NCBI GenBank assembly: GCA_964057225.1
Contig: OZ059900.1
Coordinates: 9,434,501 to 9,498,500, forward strand
Direction of reading: 5' to 3'
Origin: Auanema rhodensis
Taxonomy: Eukaryota; Nematoda; Chromadorea; Rhabditida; Rhabditidae
Length of the DNA stretch: 64,000 nucleotides
In this document: positions 10,062 through 23,720 of the stretch, piece by piece
How the letters are laid out: the number at the start of each line of letters is the position of its first letter
Numbering within the stretch: position 1 is the first letter of the stretch
Notes under the pieces: generated by a model
Told to the model about the DNA's origin: nothing
The model's database searches: none
The model's input: the letters and a program-made list of their open reading frames with translations, nothing else
Translations under genes and position numbers: made by a program

Positions 10062-13000
10062 ATGAGCAACAGCGAGCAAGAGCAACCATTCTGGAAATCT
10101 CAAGATGATATTGTAATTTCGGGTGTTTCTGGACGTTTTCCAAGGTAAGAATCATTTAAATCAAAAACCATCACGAGCATTCCATTAAAAAATTAAAAAA
10201 AGTACATTTATCACTAATTGTTATATTTTTAACTAAATAAATTAAAAAAACATCCAGAACGTTCCATTAAAAAATCAAAAAGAGTGCATTTATCACTAAT
10301 TGCACTCCGGTGATAAATGGCGCCAAGCGCACTGATGATTAATTACGAACAAACGCCAATTAAAAAATCTTTTTACACTTCTCAGACATTTTTTATAAAA
10401 CATCAACGTACGATATATGTTTCTGATAGTTTTTTACTAACTTTAGATGTGAAAACGTTGATGAATTTGCTGAGAAACTTCTGGCCGGAGAAGATTTAAT
10501 AACTGAGGATGATCTTAGATGGCCTCCCGGTAATATTCTACAAATCGACCAGAAAAACTGAAAAAATTTTTAGGATTCTATGATCTCCCAAAACGACATG
10601 GAAAACTTAAAGAATTGAAGAAGTTCGATGCTCAATTTTTCTCTGTTACTCCTAAGCAAGCCAACTATATGGATCCTCAAGTGAGAATTCTACTTGAGGT
10701 TACCTTTGAGGCTATGGTTGACGCAGGTAAGAGTGTTCTATACAATTGATGTGGCCTACAACATGTTATTGGAGGTATCAATCCATATGACCTTCGTGGA
10801 TCTCGTACTGGAGTGTTTGTTGGATGTTCTGGCTCAGAAACATCTGCCGCTCTCACACAAGATCCTGAAGCTGTAACTGGTTACTCATTGACTGGATGTG
10901 TTGGTGCTATGTTTGCCAACCGTCTTTCTTTCACTTTCAACTTGCAAGGACCATCTTTCTCAGTGGACACTGCTTGTTCTAGTTCACTTTTAGCTTTACA
11001 ATTAGCTGTTGACTCAATTCGTCAGGTGATATATGGATTGGTAATGACTGTTTTCAACAATACGTTTAGGGACAATGTGATGCTGCTATTGTTGCTGGAT
11101 CTCATTTAACTCTTACTCCAACAGTTGCTTTGCAATTTTTAAGACTTGGAATGTTAACCGATAAAGGAATGTGTCGTTCTTTTGACGACAATGGTGACGG
11201 TTACTGCCGTACCGAAGGAATTGCTGCTATATTTATCCAAAGAAAAGAAAAAGCACAACGTCTTTATGCAACAATTCTGCATGCTAAATCTAGCACTGAT
11301 GGAAACAAGGAACAGGGAATTACTTTCCCATCAGGTGCTAGACAAGCACAACTTCTTGAAGAAGTCTATGGAGAAGCCAATATCAATCCAAACGATGTTT
11401 ATTATGTAGAAGCCCACGGTACTGGTACCAAGGTAAAACATTTAAACCTGTCTGTCAATTAAGCAACAAGTTGATATTTAGGTTGGAGATCCACAAGAAG
11501 CTAATGCTATCTGTCAAGTATTCTGCTCAAACAGAACTGAGCCTCTTCTCATTGGTTCAGTCAAGTCAAATATGGGTCATGCCGAACCAGCTTCCGGTCT
11601 TTGTTCTATTGCTAAGGTAATATTTGAAATATAACTTGTAATTGGTGTATTCATGTAAATCTCATTATAGATTCTTTTGTCAATTGAACGTAGACAAATT
11701 CCACCCAATCTTCACTTTGAAACTCCTAACCAGTACATCCCTGGATTAGTTGATGGTCGCCTTAAGGTTGTCACTGAACCAACCCCAATTCACGATGGAG
11801 CCATTATTGGAATTAATTCTTTCGGTTTTGGTGGTTCTAACACTCACGTCGTTCTTAAAGTTACCGATCACGTTGCTCAAGAATATCCTAAGCCATCCAT
11901 CCCCAAAATTCTTACATATTGCGGAAGAACTAAGGATGCTATTACCAACGTTTTTGACAATGTAGAAAAGCACATGGACAATACTCATTTACAAGCGTTG
12001 TTGGCTAACCAAGCTAACATGCCAGCCAAGGATTGTCCATTCAGAGGATACATGATCATGTATCGTAACCGTGACGTAGCTCCACTCAAGGAAGTCCAAA
12101 AGGTTAGATATACATTTGTTCTGGAAAATAATTTTCAAAATACATTTCAGGTCAGCATCACGGAACCTAGACCTGTTTATTTCATTTATTCTGGTATGGG
12201 ATCTCAATGGCCAGGAATGGCTCAGAAACTTATGTGTATTCCAATGTTTGACAATTCTCTTCGTGAATCAAGCAAAGTAAGCTGGCAATTGCCGTAAACA
12301 CTAATTAAGACTTTATTTGTAGTGTCTTGAAGAATTTGGACTCGATGTCTACAAGATGCTTTGCAACTCTGATCCTGACCAATACAAATCTAATACATTG
12401 AACTGCATGTTGGCCATCACTGCTATTCAAATTGCTCTGACTGACGTTATGTATGCTCTTGGAGTTACCCCCGATGGAATTATTGGACATTCCACTGGAG
12501 AAATGGGTTGCGGTTATGCCGATGGGGGTATAACTCGTGAACAAACAATGCGTCTTGCCTACCATCGTGGTACCACTATGATGAAACACAAAGAGATTAC
12601 TGGAGCTATGGCTGCCGTTGGGCTTACATGGGAAGAAGCTACTGCTCAGTGCCCAGAAGGCGTTGTGGCTGCCTGTCACAACGGAGCTGATTCTGTTACC
12701 ATTTCTGGTACTGCTGAAGGAGTAGAAAAGATGGTTCAAGACCTGACTGACAAGGGAGTATTCGCTAAGGTTCAGTTTTCACTTTCAAACTTTTGTTATT
12801 TAAAACATTCCAGATGGTTGACTCTTCTGGCATTCCTTTCCACTCCCCAATGATGGCCAAAGTAAAGCAACCTATGCTTGAGGCAATGAAAGTTGCTGTT
12901 CCTGAACCCAAACCACGTACATCTAAATGGATTTCTACTTCCATTCCAGAATCTGAATGGGAGAGCGATTTGGCTGCCACATGGTAACAACTACAACATA

Positions 13001-16000
13001 GAATTACCTAAACATTTATTTACAGCTCTGCCGATTACCATGTGAACAATGCATGCAGTCCAGTTCTCTTCTATGAAGCTCTTCAAAAAATTCCAGCCAA
13101 TGCTGTCACTATTGAAATGGCTCCACATTCACTTATGCAGGCAGTTCTCCGTCGTTCATTGCAAAAAACCTGCACAAACGTTGGTTTGATGAATAAGCCT
13201 AAGAGCGAAAATGACAACGAACTCGAAAGCTTCCTTGCTGTAAGTTCAATCTATGATATTTCACTATTTATTCACTTTTTTACAGTCCATTGGAAAGATC
13301 TATCAGTCTGGAGCTTACATTTGTCCCGAAAACCTGTATCCTGAAGGTCGCTACACTGGTGTTGTTCCTAAGGGAACCCCAATGATTGGACCTATGTGGA
13401 AGTGGGATCACTCTGCTGATTGGCCAGTTGTTGATGGAAGAATGATGACCGGTGGAGCTGCTGGCGCTATTCCAGCTTCAGCTACATACAATATTGATCC
13501 ATTTGCTGCTGATTCAAAAGAAGCTTATTTACTCGATCATTGCATTGATGGACGTGTTCTTTATCCATTTACTGGACACATGGTACTCGCATGGAAAACT
13601 CTCTGTAAACTTAAAGGTGTTGACTTCCAAAAAACTCCAGTTGTTTTTGAGAATATTAATGTTTTCTCTGCCACCATCCTCACCAAGCCAAGTAAGACAT
13701 GTGTATCCTTTATGAATTCTCAATTTTTTTTTCAGTTAAACTTGACGTAATTCTCACCCCAGGAAATGGACAGTTTGAAATTATTTCCGATGAACAAGTT
13801 GCTGCATCAGGAAAGATCTATATACCTGATGAAGACAAGCCATTCTATTACCACAACTGGAAAGAAATCCGCACTTCCGAAATTGCTGATCGTATCGAAC
13901 TAGATACTGAGGATTGCTACAAAGAATTCTTATTGCGTGGATACGAATATGGACAGGCTTTCCGTGGAATCTTCAATACTTGCAACTCTGGTGAGAGAGG
14001 TTACCTATATTGGACAGGAAACTGGGTTACCTTCTTGGATTCCCTTCTTCAAACAGCTTTACTGGCTGAGAGGTATGATTTGGCAGATAGAAGGTGTTTG
14101 ATCACATTATTCCTTACAGATCTGATACTCTCCGTCTACCAACAAGAGTTCGTCATTTGAGAATTGATCCCGTCAAGCATTTAGAACATGTAGTTGAGAA
14201 GGACGGCATTCAAGTTATTGAGCTTCGTAATGATCATGCTACTAACGGTTGCATTGCTGGAGGAGTCGAATGCTGTGATTTGAACGCTCATACTGTCCAA
14301 CGTCGTCTCCAGACTGCTGGACAGTTATACTATGAACGTATTCACTTCGTACCACACCAAGATGATCAAGCATTCTCTGAAGCAGCCTTCCACAAAGAAA
14401 GAGATACTTTAGTACAATATAAAGATTGTCTCCGTTCCCGTATGTTTTTACTTTTATCTTTTTTTACAATAATATATATTTATAGTTATTGGAGCTGGTT
14501 TGAACAACTGGATCAAAAATAATGGACGAATTGAGGAGCTCTCCAACGGAAGCCGTTTGATGCAAGTTGCACAAGCTTTATCCAATGCTCCATCGGTCGA
14601 TAGTGCTAGTCTCAAACAATTTGTTGGAGATTCTAAGTGCCCTGTCATTCACAGTTTCAATGATCTTTTCAAATTAACCTGGCCTGCTCCTGGTTCACAA
14701 GACTTCGATGAGTTCCCACAGAAAGTTTCTGCAACTCTCAACTCTGTCAAAACTATTTTTGATACTGATCGTCTTTGGGCAGCTGCACTCACTCAGGATC
14801 GTATTTTGAAAACTATTCAAGATATCTGCTTTGAGAATTCTTCTGGTCATACTATCAAACTTGGAGGAGTAGAGCTGACTTCCACTGAACAAATGAAACA
14901 AATGTTGGAATCAAGCAGCTCTCATCCACTTCTTGAAATTGACAGCCTTTGTATTGGACCAGCTGTTGATCAACTAGATGAGAATACATTAGAACAACTT
15001 GGATCTCGCAAAATTAAGGCTACCATCGATGAAACCTTTACCGGACATGGTGATGCCAAGGCTCGTGATTACATCTTGATTGACAAGGTGCTTTGCAAGA
15101 AGGAAGATCCTGTTAGCTACTTGGAAAGCTGCAAGCATCTTTTACGTGACGACGGTCTTGCTGTTGTTGTTGAAGTAACTTCCGATTACGAGATTGCGAT
15201 GGCTGTTCAAGGATTACTCGGAACCGAGTTGCCTTCAGTTGAAGGACGTCAATATGGCATGTATTACAGCCACGAGCAGCTTTTGAGCATTTTTGAAAAG
15301 GCTGGCTACAAAGTATGTATCTACCAAAGTGACAAAGCCATCATGACTACTTGTTATCTTATCCGAAAAATCCCTACTCTGGAAAGAGATCCAGCATTTA
15401 TCGATATTGATGATATTGAGAATTTCAACTGGATTGAACCACTTCAAAAAGTTATTGAAGAACGATTAAATGAGCCCGATAACAAGACAATTTGGTTAAC
15501 ATCCACAAAGGTATTATAGTTTTCCTTGAACTTCTTTGAATTGCTATGTTTTCAGGAAAGAAAAAATGGAGTTGTTGGATTAGCTTTATGTTTTGTTGAA
15601 GAAAATTTGAAGAACAACCGCTTCCGTTCTATCTTTGATATGTCTATCAAGGAGGAGAATAGATCTGGTGATGCTAAGCTCTCTTTGGAGAGTGATGAAG
15701 TGAAAAAGATTATTGATCTTGATCTTCATGCTAATAACTATCGTGATGGCGTTTGGGGATCACTTCGTCACTTCGTAGTAAAAGAAGGTAAGTACTCCGT
15801 TTTGGAACTATATATGAATTTATTTTTCAGATGAATCTCATGTATTCAAACGTTGTGAGCACGCTTTCATCAACACTTTAACTCGTGGAGATGTCAGCTC
15901 TCTTACATGGTTCGAGTCTCCAAATCAATTCTTCGATGCTATCGAAAACAGAAAGGATTCTCAAGAGCTCTGCTCAGTTTATTACTCTGCTATTAACTTC

Positions 16001-19000
16001 CGTGATGTTATGCTCGCTTATGGAAGATTACCTCCTGATGCTATTCCTGGAAACTTTGCTGACAGAGAATGTCTATTAGGAATGGAATTCTCTGGACGTC
16101 TGAAGGATGGATCTAGACTCATGGGTATTCTTCCTGCCCAAGCCCTTGCTACATCTGTGATCGTTGATCGTGATTATGCATGGGAAGTGCCTGATGCTTG
16201 GTCTCTCTCAGAGGCTTGTACTGTTCCCGTCGTTTACACTACTGCTTACTATGCTCTGGTTTGCCGTGGCCGCATCCGCAAGGGTGATAAAGTACTCATT
16301 CATGGAGGAGCCGGAGGAGTCGGTCAAGCTGCTATCGCTGTAGCTCTCAGCTATGGTTGTGAAGTTTACACCACCGTTGGATCTAAGGATAAGAGAGACT
16401 ACTTGAAAAAGAAGTTCCCTCAACTGGAAGAACATCATTTCGCTAATTCCCGTTCTGCTGATTTTGAGCTTCACATTCGTCAACATACTCGTGGAAGAGG
16501 AGTTGATGTTGTTTTGAACTCACTTGCCAACGAAATGCTTCAAGCTTCTCTGCGTTGCTTGGCTCGTCACGGTCGTTTCCTAGAAATCGGTAAGGTCGAC
16601 TTAGCCCAGAATACCGCTTTGGGAATGTCCAAGTTGCTCGACAATGTGTCCGTTCATGGAATTCTACTCGACTCTATCATGGATCCAACTGTAGGAGATA
16701 TTCGCGAATGGAAGGAAGTAGCCAGACTTCTCGGCGAAGGAATTGCAAATGGAACAGTTCAACCACTTCCAGCTTCCATCTTTGGTGCTGATAAGGCAGA
16801 AGAGGCTTTCCGTTTCATGTCTGCTGGAAAGCACATTGGTAAAGTTGTCATGGAAATTCGTGAAGAAGAAAGTCAGAAGAAATGCTTACCATCGACCATT
16901 TCCGTTAATGCCATCTGCAGAACTCTCTGCCATCCACAACACGTCTATCTGATTACTGGAGGATTAGGAGGATTCGGATTGGAGCTTGCACAATGGTTGA
17001 TTAACAGAGGTGCTCGTAAACTTGTTCTCACTTCTCGTGCCGGTATTCGAACTGGATATCAAGCTCGCTGTGTTCACTTCTGGAGAAGAACTGGAATTTC
17101 TGTACTTGTCTCTACTCAAAACATTGTTAATGTTACTGATTCTGATGAATTAGTCAGACAATGCCAGTCCATGGGCACTATTGGTGGTGTGTTCCATCTT
17201 GCTATGGTTCTTCGCGATTGCTTGTTTGAAAATCAAAACATCAAAAACTTCCAAGATGCTGCCGAAGCTAAATATTGGGGTACTCAGAACCTTGATGCTT
17301 CAACCAGAAGACTTTGCGATGATAATCTCCGTTGGTTCGTCGTATTTTCTTCAATTACTTCCGGCAGAGGAAATGCTGGACAAACTAACTATGGTTGGTC
17401 TAACTCTACTATGGAGCGTATCATTGAACATCGTCGTGAGGATGGATACGCTGGAATGGCCATTCAATGGGGAGCTATTGGAGATGTCGGAGTCATTCTC
17501 GAGAATATGGGAGATAATAACACTGTTGTTGGAGGAACACTACCTCAAAGGTTTGAAAGTGTTACAATTGAATTGATCTAATTATGAATTTTCAGAATGC
17601 CATCCTGTTTAGCTGCTTTGGACTGTTTCTTGAGTTGGAACCACCCTGTTGTCTCTTCCTTTATCAAGGCTGATTTGGGACAAAAGAAGGCCGCTGGAGG
17701 TGGAAATCTGCTTCAAACTATTGCACACATTTTGGGAGTTAACGACATTTCTCAACTGAACCCTGATGCCAACTTGGGAGATCTTGGCCTGGATTCTTTG
17801 ATGGGTGTTGAGATCAAGCAAGCTCTTGAAAGAGATTATGACATCGTTCTTTCAATGAAAGACATTCGTACTCTTACACTCAATAAACTCCAGCAAATGG
17901 CTGAATCTGGTGGTCAAGGATCCACAGCTCTTCAACCAACAGAGCTTGACATGAAAAAGGTACATTTATATGACATAGACCTGTACTAATACCAAACTTT
18001 CAGCAAGGAGAACTTGAATCACAGGCATTAACTGTCGAGCAACTTGAAAAGCAAATGAATCAATTATTCAAAATGAGAGTTGATGTCAATGATCTTGATC
18101 CTCAAGATATTGTTGTGAAATGCAACAAGGTAATCAGATTAATAGAATAGCCCATATAATATATTTTTCATTTGCAGGTAGAGGAAGGACCAGTTACCTT
18201 CTTTGTTCATTCCATTGAAGGAATTGCCACTCCATTGAAAAAGGTCATGAGCAAATGCGTATTCCCTGCTTATTGCTTCCAATCCACCAAGGATGTTCCT
18301 CAAGATTCCATCGAAAGCGTTGCCAAATGCTACATTCGAGAGATGAGAAAGGTTCAACCAGAAGGTCCATACAGAATTGTTGGATATTCTTACGGAGCTT
18401 GTATTGGATTTGAAATGGCCTGCATTCTTCAAAAGACTCTTGGAGAGAACGCTGTCGAGCGTTTGATCCTTCTTGACGGTTCTCATTTGTATATGCAAAC
18501 ATACAGAAACGTAAGTTATAATTCTCTTGAAATGCTTCATGGTTTTTTCTTGTTTTAGGTTTATCGTATGGCTTTCGGAGTTACTGGTGATACATTGGTC
18601 AACAATCCATTGTTCGAATCTGAAATTATGTGTGCTATGACTCTTCGTTTTGCTAACGTTGACTACAAGAAGTTCCGCGTTGAGCTTCTCCAGCAATCTG
18701 GCTTCAAGGCTCGTGTCCAGAAGGTCGTTGAAACTGTAATGACCACTGGATTATTCAAATCTCCTGAAACTGTAGCTTTCGCTTGCGAAGCTATGCATGC
18801 CAAGTTCTTAATGGCTGACAAGTGAGAAAAAAAACAAAATGACAATTCTCATCCAATTAATTCCAGATACACTCCTCAGACCAAATTCAATGGACACATT
18901 ACTCTTTTGAGAGCTGAACAAGGAGCAGCCCGTGAAGAAGATGTCGGTGAAGACTATGGAATCAGCAAAGTATCAGATGACTCTAAAGTATTTGTTGTGG

Positions 19001-19092
19001 AAGGTGATCACGATACATTCGTACAAGGAAAAAGTTCAGCTAAGACTGTAGCTATTATCAATGACTTAATTAAGGAATCCTATAGTTCATAA
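10062..19092 (+). CDS. fasn-1: Type I fatty acid synthase
   Basis: Twenty-two exons: 10062-10144, 10447-10529, 10574-10726, 10775-11025, 11070-11432, 11482-11616, 11671-12102, 12151-12276, 12323-12769, 12814-12983, 13026-13239, 13286-13691, 13736-14072, 14120-14439, 14486-15510, 15556-15787, 15831-17550, 17596-17959, 18004-18129, 18178-18510, 18559-18821 and 18867-19092. They sum to 7,809 bases, 2,602 residues, normal for the family. Domains in order: ketosynthase (DTACSSS, Cys174; [16 protein letters not shown]), malonyl/acetyl transferase (GHSTGE, Ser599), dehydratase ([10 protein letters not shown], His904), a remnant methyltransferase region, enoyl reductase ([11 protein letters not shown]), ketoreductase ([16 protein letters not shown] with the catalytic Tyr), acyl carrier protein (GLDSLMG, Ser2233) and thioesterase (GYSYGA, Ser2400). 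All key residues are present, so it should make palmitate from acetyl- and malonyl-CoA with NADPH in the cytosol. Codons are cleaner and more GC-biased than neighbouring genes, suggesting high expression. Confidence 0.97.
10173..10319 (+). repeat. Duplicated segment in intron 1 of fasn-1
   Basis: A segment with TTCCATTAAAAAAT and CATTTATCACTAATTG occurs at about 10179-10220 and again at about 10262-10302, 83 bases apart. The second copy extends into a perfect 10-base inverted repeat (CATTTATCAC at 10287-10296 and GTGATAAATG at 10310-10319). Intron 1 (302 bases) is the longest in this gene. Confidence 0.65.
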
Positions 19093-19834
19093 TAATTTAT
19101 ACTGTTGTTTGTTATATTATCATCAGCTATTGTCATACTCTCTTTATAATTTGGATAATAATACAAATACTAATCTGAGCTTTTCTACTTGTAGCATTTA
19201 TTGTGATTTTCTTTTTCATTTCCCGTGGTGTCATCTGATTATGTGATTGCTCGTTTAATACGGAAATTTCAGTCTCACTATCTCATTGAGTTTATCCGAA
19301 TTGCTTTTATCTGTTAATGTTCTGCGAATTCGTAATATATCTTATCTCATCAGTATAATAAAGGAGATTTTTGTGATTTTATTCTTATTTTCTAACAAAC
19401 AATATACAGGCTGAAACTAAAAGTTTACTCATTCTTTGAGATCATGAAAAAAAGCAAAGAAATGAGGCACGCAGGAAATTACTATGTGTACAACACTTTA
19501 AATTAAACAAACTGGGACAGTTTTTGAGAACTACTCGTAATAAATACATCAGTCATGAACAGAAAAACTAAAGTTAGCTTTCAAAACTTAAAAGAAAATA
19601 TATTTTTATTAATATTACTTAAGAACTGTTCGGGGATAAGGAATGTGTAAAGAAAAATACGACTCTAGAACAGACGGCTACTCTCTACAAGCAGTATATA
19701 TATTACAGCATAAATTAAGGGGAAGGATGAAAGGAAATCGGCTGGCTAAATATGTGCATATTTACATAATACTGTCATTTCTTTGTTGTAACTTTAATTA
19801 TTACATAGGACGTCCGACAGCTTTGACTTAAGGT
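19093..19834. other. Convergent intergenic region
   Basis: It holds the 3' ends of fasn-1 (plus) and kelch-like gene A (minus). No supported gene; short open frames only. Confidence 0.5.
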
Positions 19835-21754
19835 CTAGTGATCATCATCAGAAGATGGTGAAGTTTCGCGTATGTCCGACTCGCACTCGGATTCTGAGAA
19901 CTCGGGAATTTCACCAACAAGTGGACTTCCAACGCTATCGTCACATTCAATATCAACATCAGCAAGCTCTGCAGGCTCTGCTTGCAATTCTTCTTCCTCT
20001 TCATCTTCGTCTTCCTCTTCTTCTTCATCTTCATCTTCCTCTTCATCTTCATCTTCATCATCCATATCATAATCTTCCAAATCTGCCTCTTCCTCATCAT
20101 TCTCACTCTGAACAGAAATGTGTGAAATGGGTAATCAATTTAGAAGTTTTTTACAGAAAAAAAATGTTATTACCTCTGAAAGCATGTCAATGCTTATTCC
20201 ATCATCTTGACTAGCTTCTTTAATCTTAAAAATAAATGTGTCCACTCTGTTTACTTTCATATACTTACTTGAAATATTTGATTGTGTCTCTCCAAAGTAT
20301 TGAATTTGCGTGATTTTGAAGTAGTCAAACCATAGAGGTATAGAAGACCTACATTTATAAAAAACCTTCTTGTTGTCTTCAAAATATTATTGAAAAACAT
20401 ACGTGAATCTCCAACTGAGCTACTTGTTATTTCCATATCTCCGCTATACCAAGCTTTAATGACAGTCCATGTCATATTTTCCATGTCCAACTTCCATACG
20501 GCATGAGCAGGATGACCTGCATTCGTCTTGCCAAAAGCAAAAACACACGCTGTAACAGTCTCATTAGAAAAAACAGAATCTCAGCTAATTATATTACGTT
20601 TTCCACAGATTAATCTTTTGTATACCATAGAAGTAATTGATTGGCCATCAGGAAAGCCGTTTGATGGACAAGGATACAATCTGATGGTTCGATGCTGAAA
20701 ACATTAATTTTCAATTGTTTTTACAACTCAAACTTACTATGCGTATAATCGGTACATATCTGACTGAAACTAGCTTATCTGTACATAAAACATTATGTTT
20801 ACCACGTACAAAGGAGAAAAACTTTCTGAAGATAAGCAAAATTAGCGCAATTTTTGAAAACTTTACAACTTGCGAATAAAGAAAACATGTTCAGCTAATC
20901 TGAGTGAAGTATTTCTGTAAACTCTGTAGTTAGGTGCCAGGAACAGATCACCGTTTATTGGAATTTGAAACATCTGTAAATAGGCATGTTTATGAAAGTC
21001 TTTCTCGAGCTTTAAAAAACCTGGAAGTGTGGTCGCGTGACCAGCATCAAATCATCATAGTCATCTCTTTGCGTAATGGTATATTCTGCTAAAACTTCAA
21101 TGTGTGTTTCCAACAATTCTCTCCAATTATTGATTTGTACACCATCCTCATCAAAATCATAGCGCATAAAGTAAACCTGCAAATTAACATAACAACGTGT
21201 GTAAACAGCTATACGTATATAGTTAAAAAACTATAATATTTTTAGATTAAGTATTACCTCTGTCTTATCATCACGAACTATTTCACCGGATATAACAAGA
21301 CGCGTTCCATCGTGAGGATTCGCCATATTAGATACAAACATTTTTTTCATTGTGCGCTCTACAATGAGAAGTTAGGAAATATATGCCTTATAATAATTTA
21401 CCAGGCTTATCAATCGGTATAACATTCACAATATTTCTCTTTGCAATATCAAAGACAACAATGTGTGGACGATCCGCCACTTGTTGGAAATGAGTCTCAT
21501 CAGCACGAGGATCAAAAAGAAAGTACAATAACTCTTTGCAGACAGATTCTCGAACATCCGAATATTTGACAGATCTCCATTCCAAAAACTCCTTATCAAA
21601 ATTATTTACCGCTTCGTCATTGTGAATCGTTATATTTTCTCCTTCTAAGCAAAACCTAAACGTATCTCTTTAGAACCAATATACTAAACTAATATTTACA
21701 TTTTCTTCAATTTCTTTCAAAATTCTTGAAAGTCCAAAATATCAATAAACTGAT
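19835..21754 (-). CDS. Kelch-like protein A with very acidic C-terminus
   Basis: Minus strand, about ten exons. Clear ones include 21402-21655, about 21261-21359, about 21022-21178, about 20885-20972 and a final exon ending TAG at 19835. The N-terminal half (RESVCKELLYFLFDPRADE, then PHIVVFDIAKRNIV) and middle match kelch-like gene B at 25-26.8 kb exon for exon. The segment encoding CVFAFGKT, VWKLDMENMTWTVI and LYLYGL is a kelch-type beta-propeller motif (hydrophobic strand, Gly, then W about 6 residues after an Asn/Asp-Met). The last exon encodes a run of about 40 Glu/Asp, then SDDDH. The 5' end is unclear: the candidate exon 21700-21754 has a TGA in the expected frame. The gene may start inside the next exon, or be damaged. 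Role unknown; kelch propellers bind partner proteins. Confidence 0.6.
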
Positions 21755-23269
21755 CTGCAAAATGCATAGAATTTTAGGTAATTTATAGATAATCTAATAT
21801 GAAAAAGAACATAAAGAGAAGAACAAGAAAAAATATAAAGATACGAACAATAGCTCTTTCTGAATATAAAATATGCGTACTTGAACTAATTATTCAGAAC
21901 ATTCAAAGTTAAAGATTCTGAGAAAAAAAGATATCTTTCAATGCAAAATGTTGGTTTAAGCTGTAGTTGAAGCAATAAATCCTATTTAAATCAAATACAT
22001 TGCAAATAAAAAAGTTGAAGCTGAGAATTATGTGTAAAAACGTTTTTGGTTTAATTTTCAAGAGAAAATCATTGAAAAAGTAATACAAATAAAAAGAATG
22101 GACGCGAAGGAAGAAGATATAGTCAATCAATTCTTTTGTAAATGGTAGGTGAGAGCAGATAGACGACCAAGCATGCTAGGTCAACGCATCGATGGCATAT
22201 GGCGATAACAATAAGTGCTTTGAGGTGGAGCTTCGAGCAAATGTAATGTCAGCTTTGTGCCATCCCACATGACGTAATCCGACAGAAAAGTTTTAAAGGA
22301 GGAATCTGAGCATATTGCGGATAACTTATATACAATGTTTATAATAAAATCACAGAGTATCTCTTGGGTAAATACATCAAATGCATCTGAGAATCAGATT
22401 TAGTCAAAGGATGATATTTAATTTGTGTTATATCTCTAGGCAAATGTTCATGCAATCTATTAAATCACTTATTTTATAAGTTTAAACATTCAAAGTTGCC
22501 TACACTACAACCAAAAATATTGTAAAATACGTCTGAGAAGCGTTTTAAAATGGTTGCATCCAAATTGCTCGTGCATAGATAACATCATGTGCTATACTAA
22601 ATGTTAAAAAACGTCAATTGAAAAGTTTATGTTTGAATGCATTTGAATGAAAGACTAATTTTTAAGCTTTAAGCTATAAACATATATCATGAGTGTTAAA
22701 CTATGTCAGCTTCAAAAATCGTCTGACAACTACTTAAGCGCGCATTTAACATATAATTATCTAACTATGCATGTTAATAACCTCATTTACTACAAAATCA
22801 AACTGAATAGCTTACATATAGTTATATATTGGAAATGTAATCAAATGTTGTTAGAAGTGCTAACTTTATTTATAATTTAATTTTTCAATTGATTAAGCCG
22901 AACAGCTCATTTTTCATTATAGCTATCTCCGATATTGGGGAACATTAAGTTTGTAAACTCATTGTAGAATTCAATAAACACTTTGAAAATAATTTCATGA
23001 GCTATGATTGTTCATAATACTCTTAACGGAAAATATCGTTAGCATTGGATAAGAATATATTCATAATTACTATTGTTAGTTTCACCTAACCTTCTGTTGC
23101 ACCAAGCCAATTGTTTCATTACCTATAGACTCATTGTTTTACCAGATACTCGTATTAATAATCAATGTAAAGCAATTTACGTTGATATTTTACTGTGGAT
23201 AGGTTTGAGTATCATAATCCTAAAATTATGTCAAGAAATAAGCTGTAGACCAGATTGATATGTGTCGAT
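21755..23269. other. Intergenic region without supported genes
   Basis: 1.5 kb of AT-rich sequence. The stretch 22140-22290 is less AT-rich but has no open frame or splice pattern I trust. It could contain further relics of the duplicated TBC1D23 copy, which I could not align by eye. Confidence 0.4.
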
Positions 23270-23720
23270 TTGTGACGCTAAAACCGTCGCGGCTCACATC
23301 TAATTGAGCTGAGATGTAGGTCATACTTAATTCTCTAATCTTGCTCTTCCATGAGACGGTACAGGTGTTAACAAACGATCTCAATGGGAAAACTTCCCAT
23401 CTGCATCTTTCTTGAGTTGACGTATGGGGAAACGCTTACTTTAAAAGTAGGTCAAGATATATCGATGTTAATCTTTTGGCAGTACTCCAAATAGAGAAAT
23501 AAGGTAGTGTTTGTATACATAATTATGTATCAAGAGCCCAATCGATTTGAGGGTCTCCCACAAAGAAAATTATAAACTGACCTTACTACATCTTGGCTAC
23601 TTAAGTTCCTAATATAAGATTGCTTAAGAAGTTCCTTTCCGGGGATATTACTTTTTCTTCTATGATAATTGATTTTGAGCTGGCAGCTTCCTTTCCTTGA
23701 TCCGATAATGTCTGCAAAGA
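23270..23720 (-). pseudogene. Relic of a second TBC1D23-like gene
   Basis: On the minus strand, about 23640-23710 reads SKSIIIEEKVISP in one frame, matching SKSTIIKEKVMTL of the intact TBC1D23 homologue (exon at about 28868-29010). The intron next to that exon also matches: GGTCAAGATATATCGATG, then TTAATCTTTTGG at about 23450-23480 corresponds to about 28738-28767. AACTTCCCAT and CTAATCTTG segments line up in the same order further out. The coding part has several frame breaks and no usable splice sites, so it is a decayed unprocessed copy (introns retained), not a retrocopy. Confidence 0.65.

Noticed and set aside
19872-20214. Plus-strand open frames rich in Ser and Leu/His opposite the acidic tail
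   Set aside because: They are antisense readings of the GAA/GAT run of kelch-like gene A; they have no splice context or domain.
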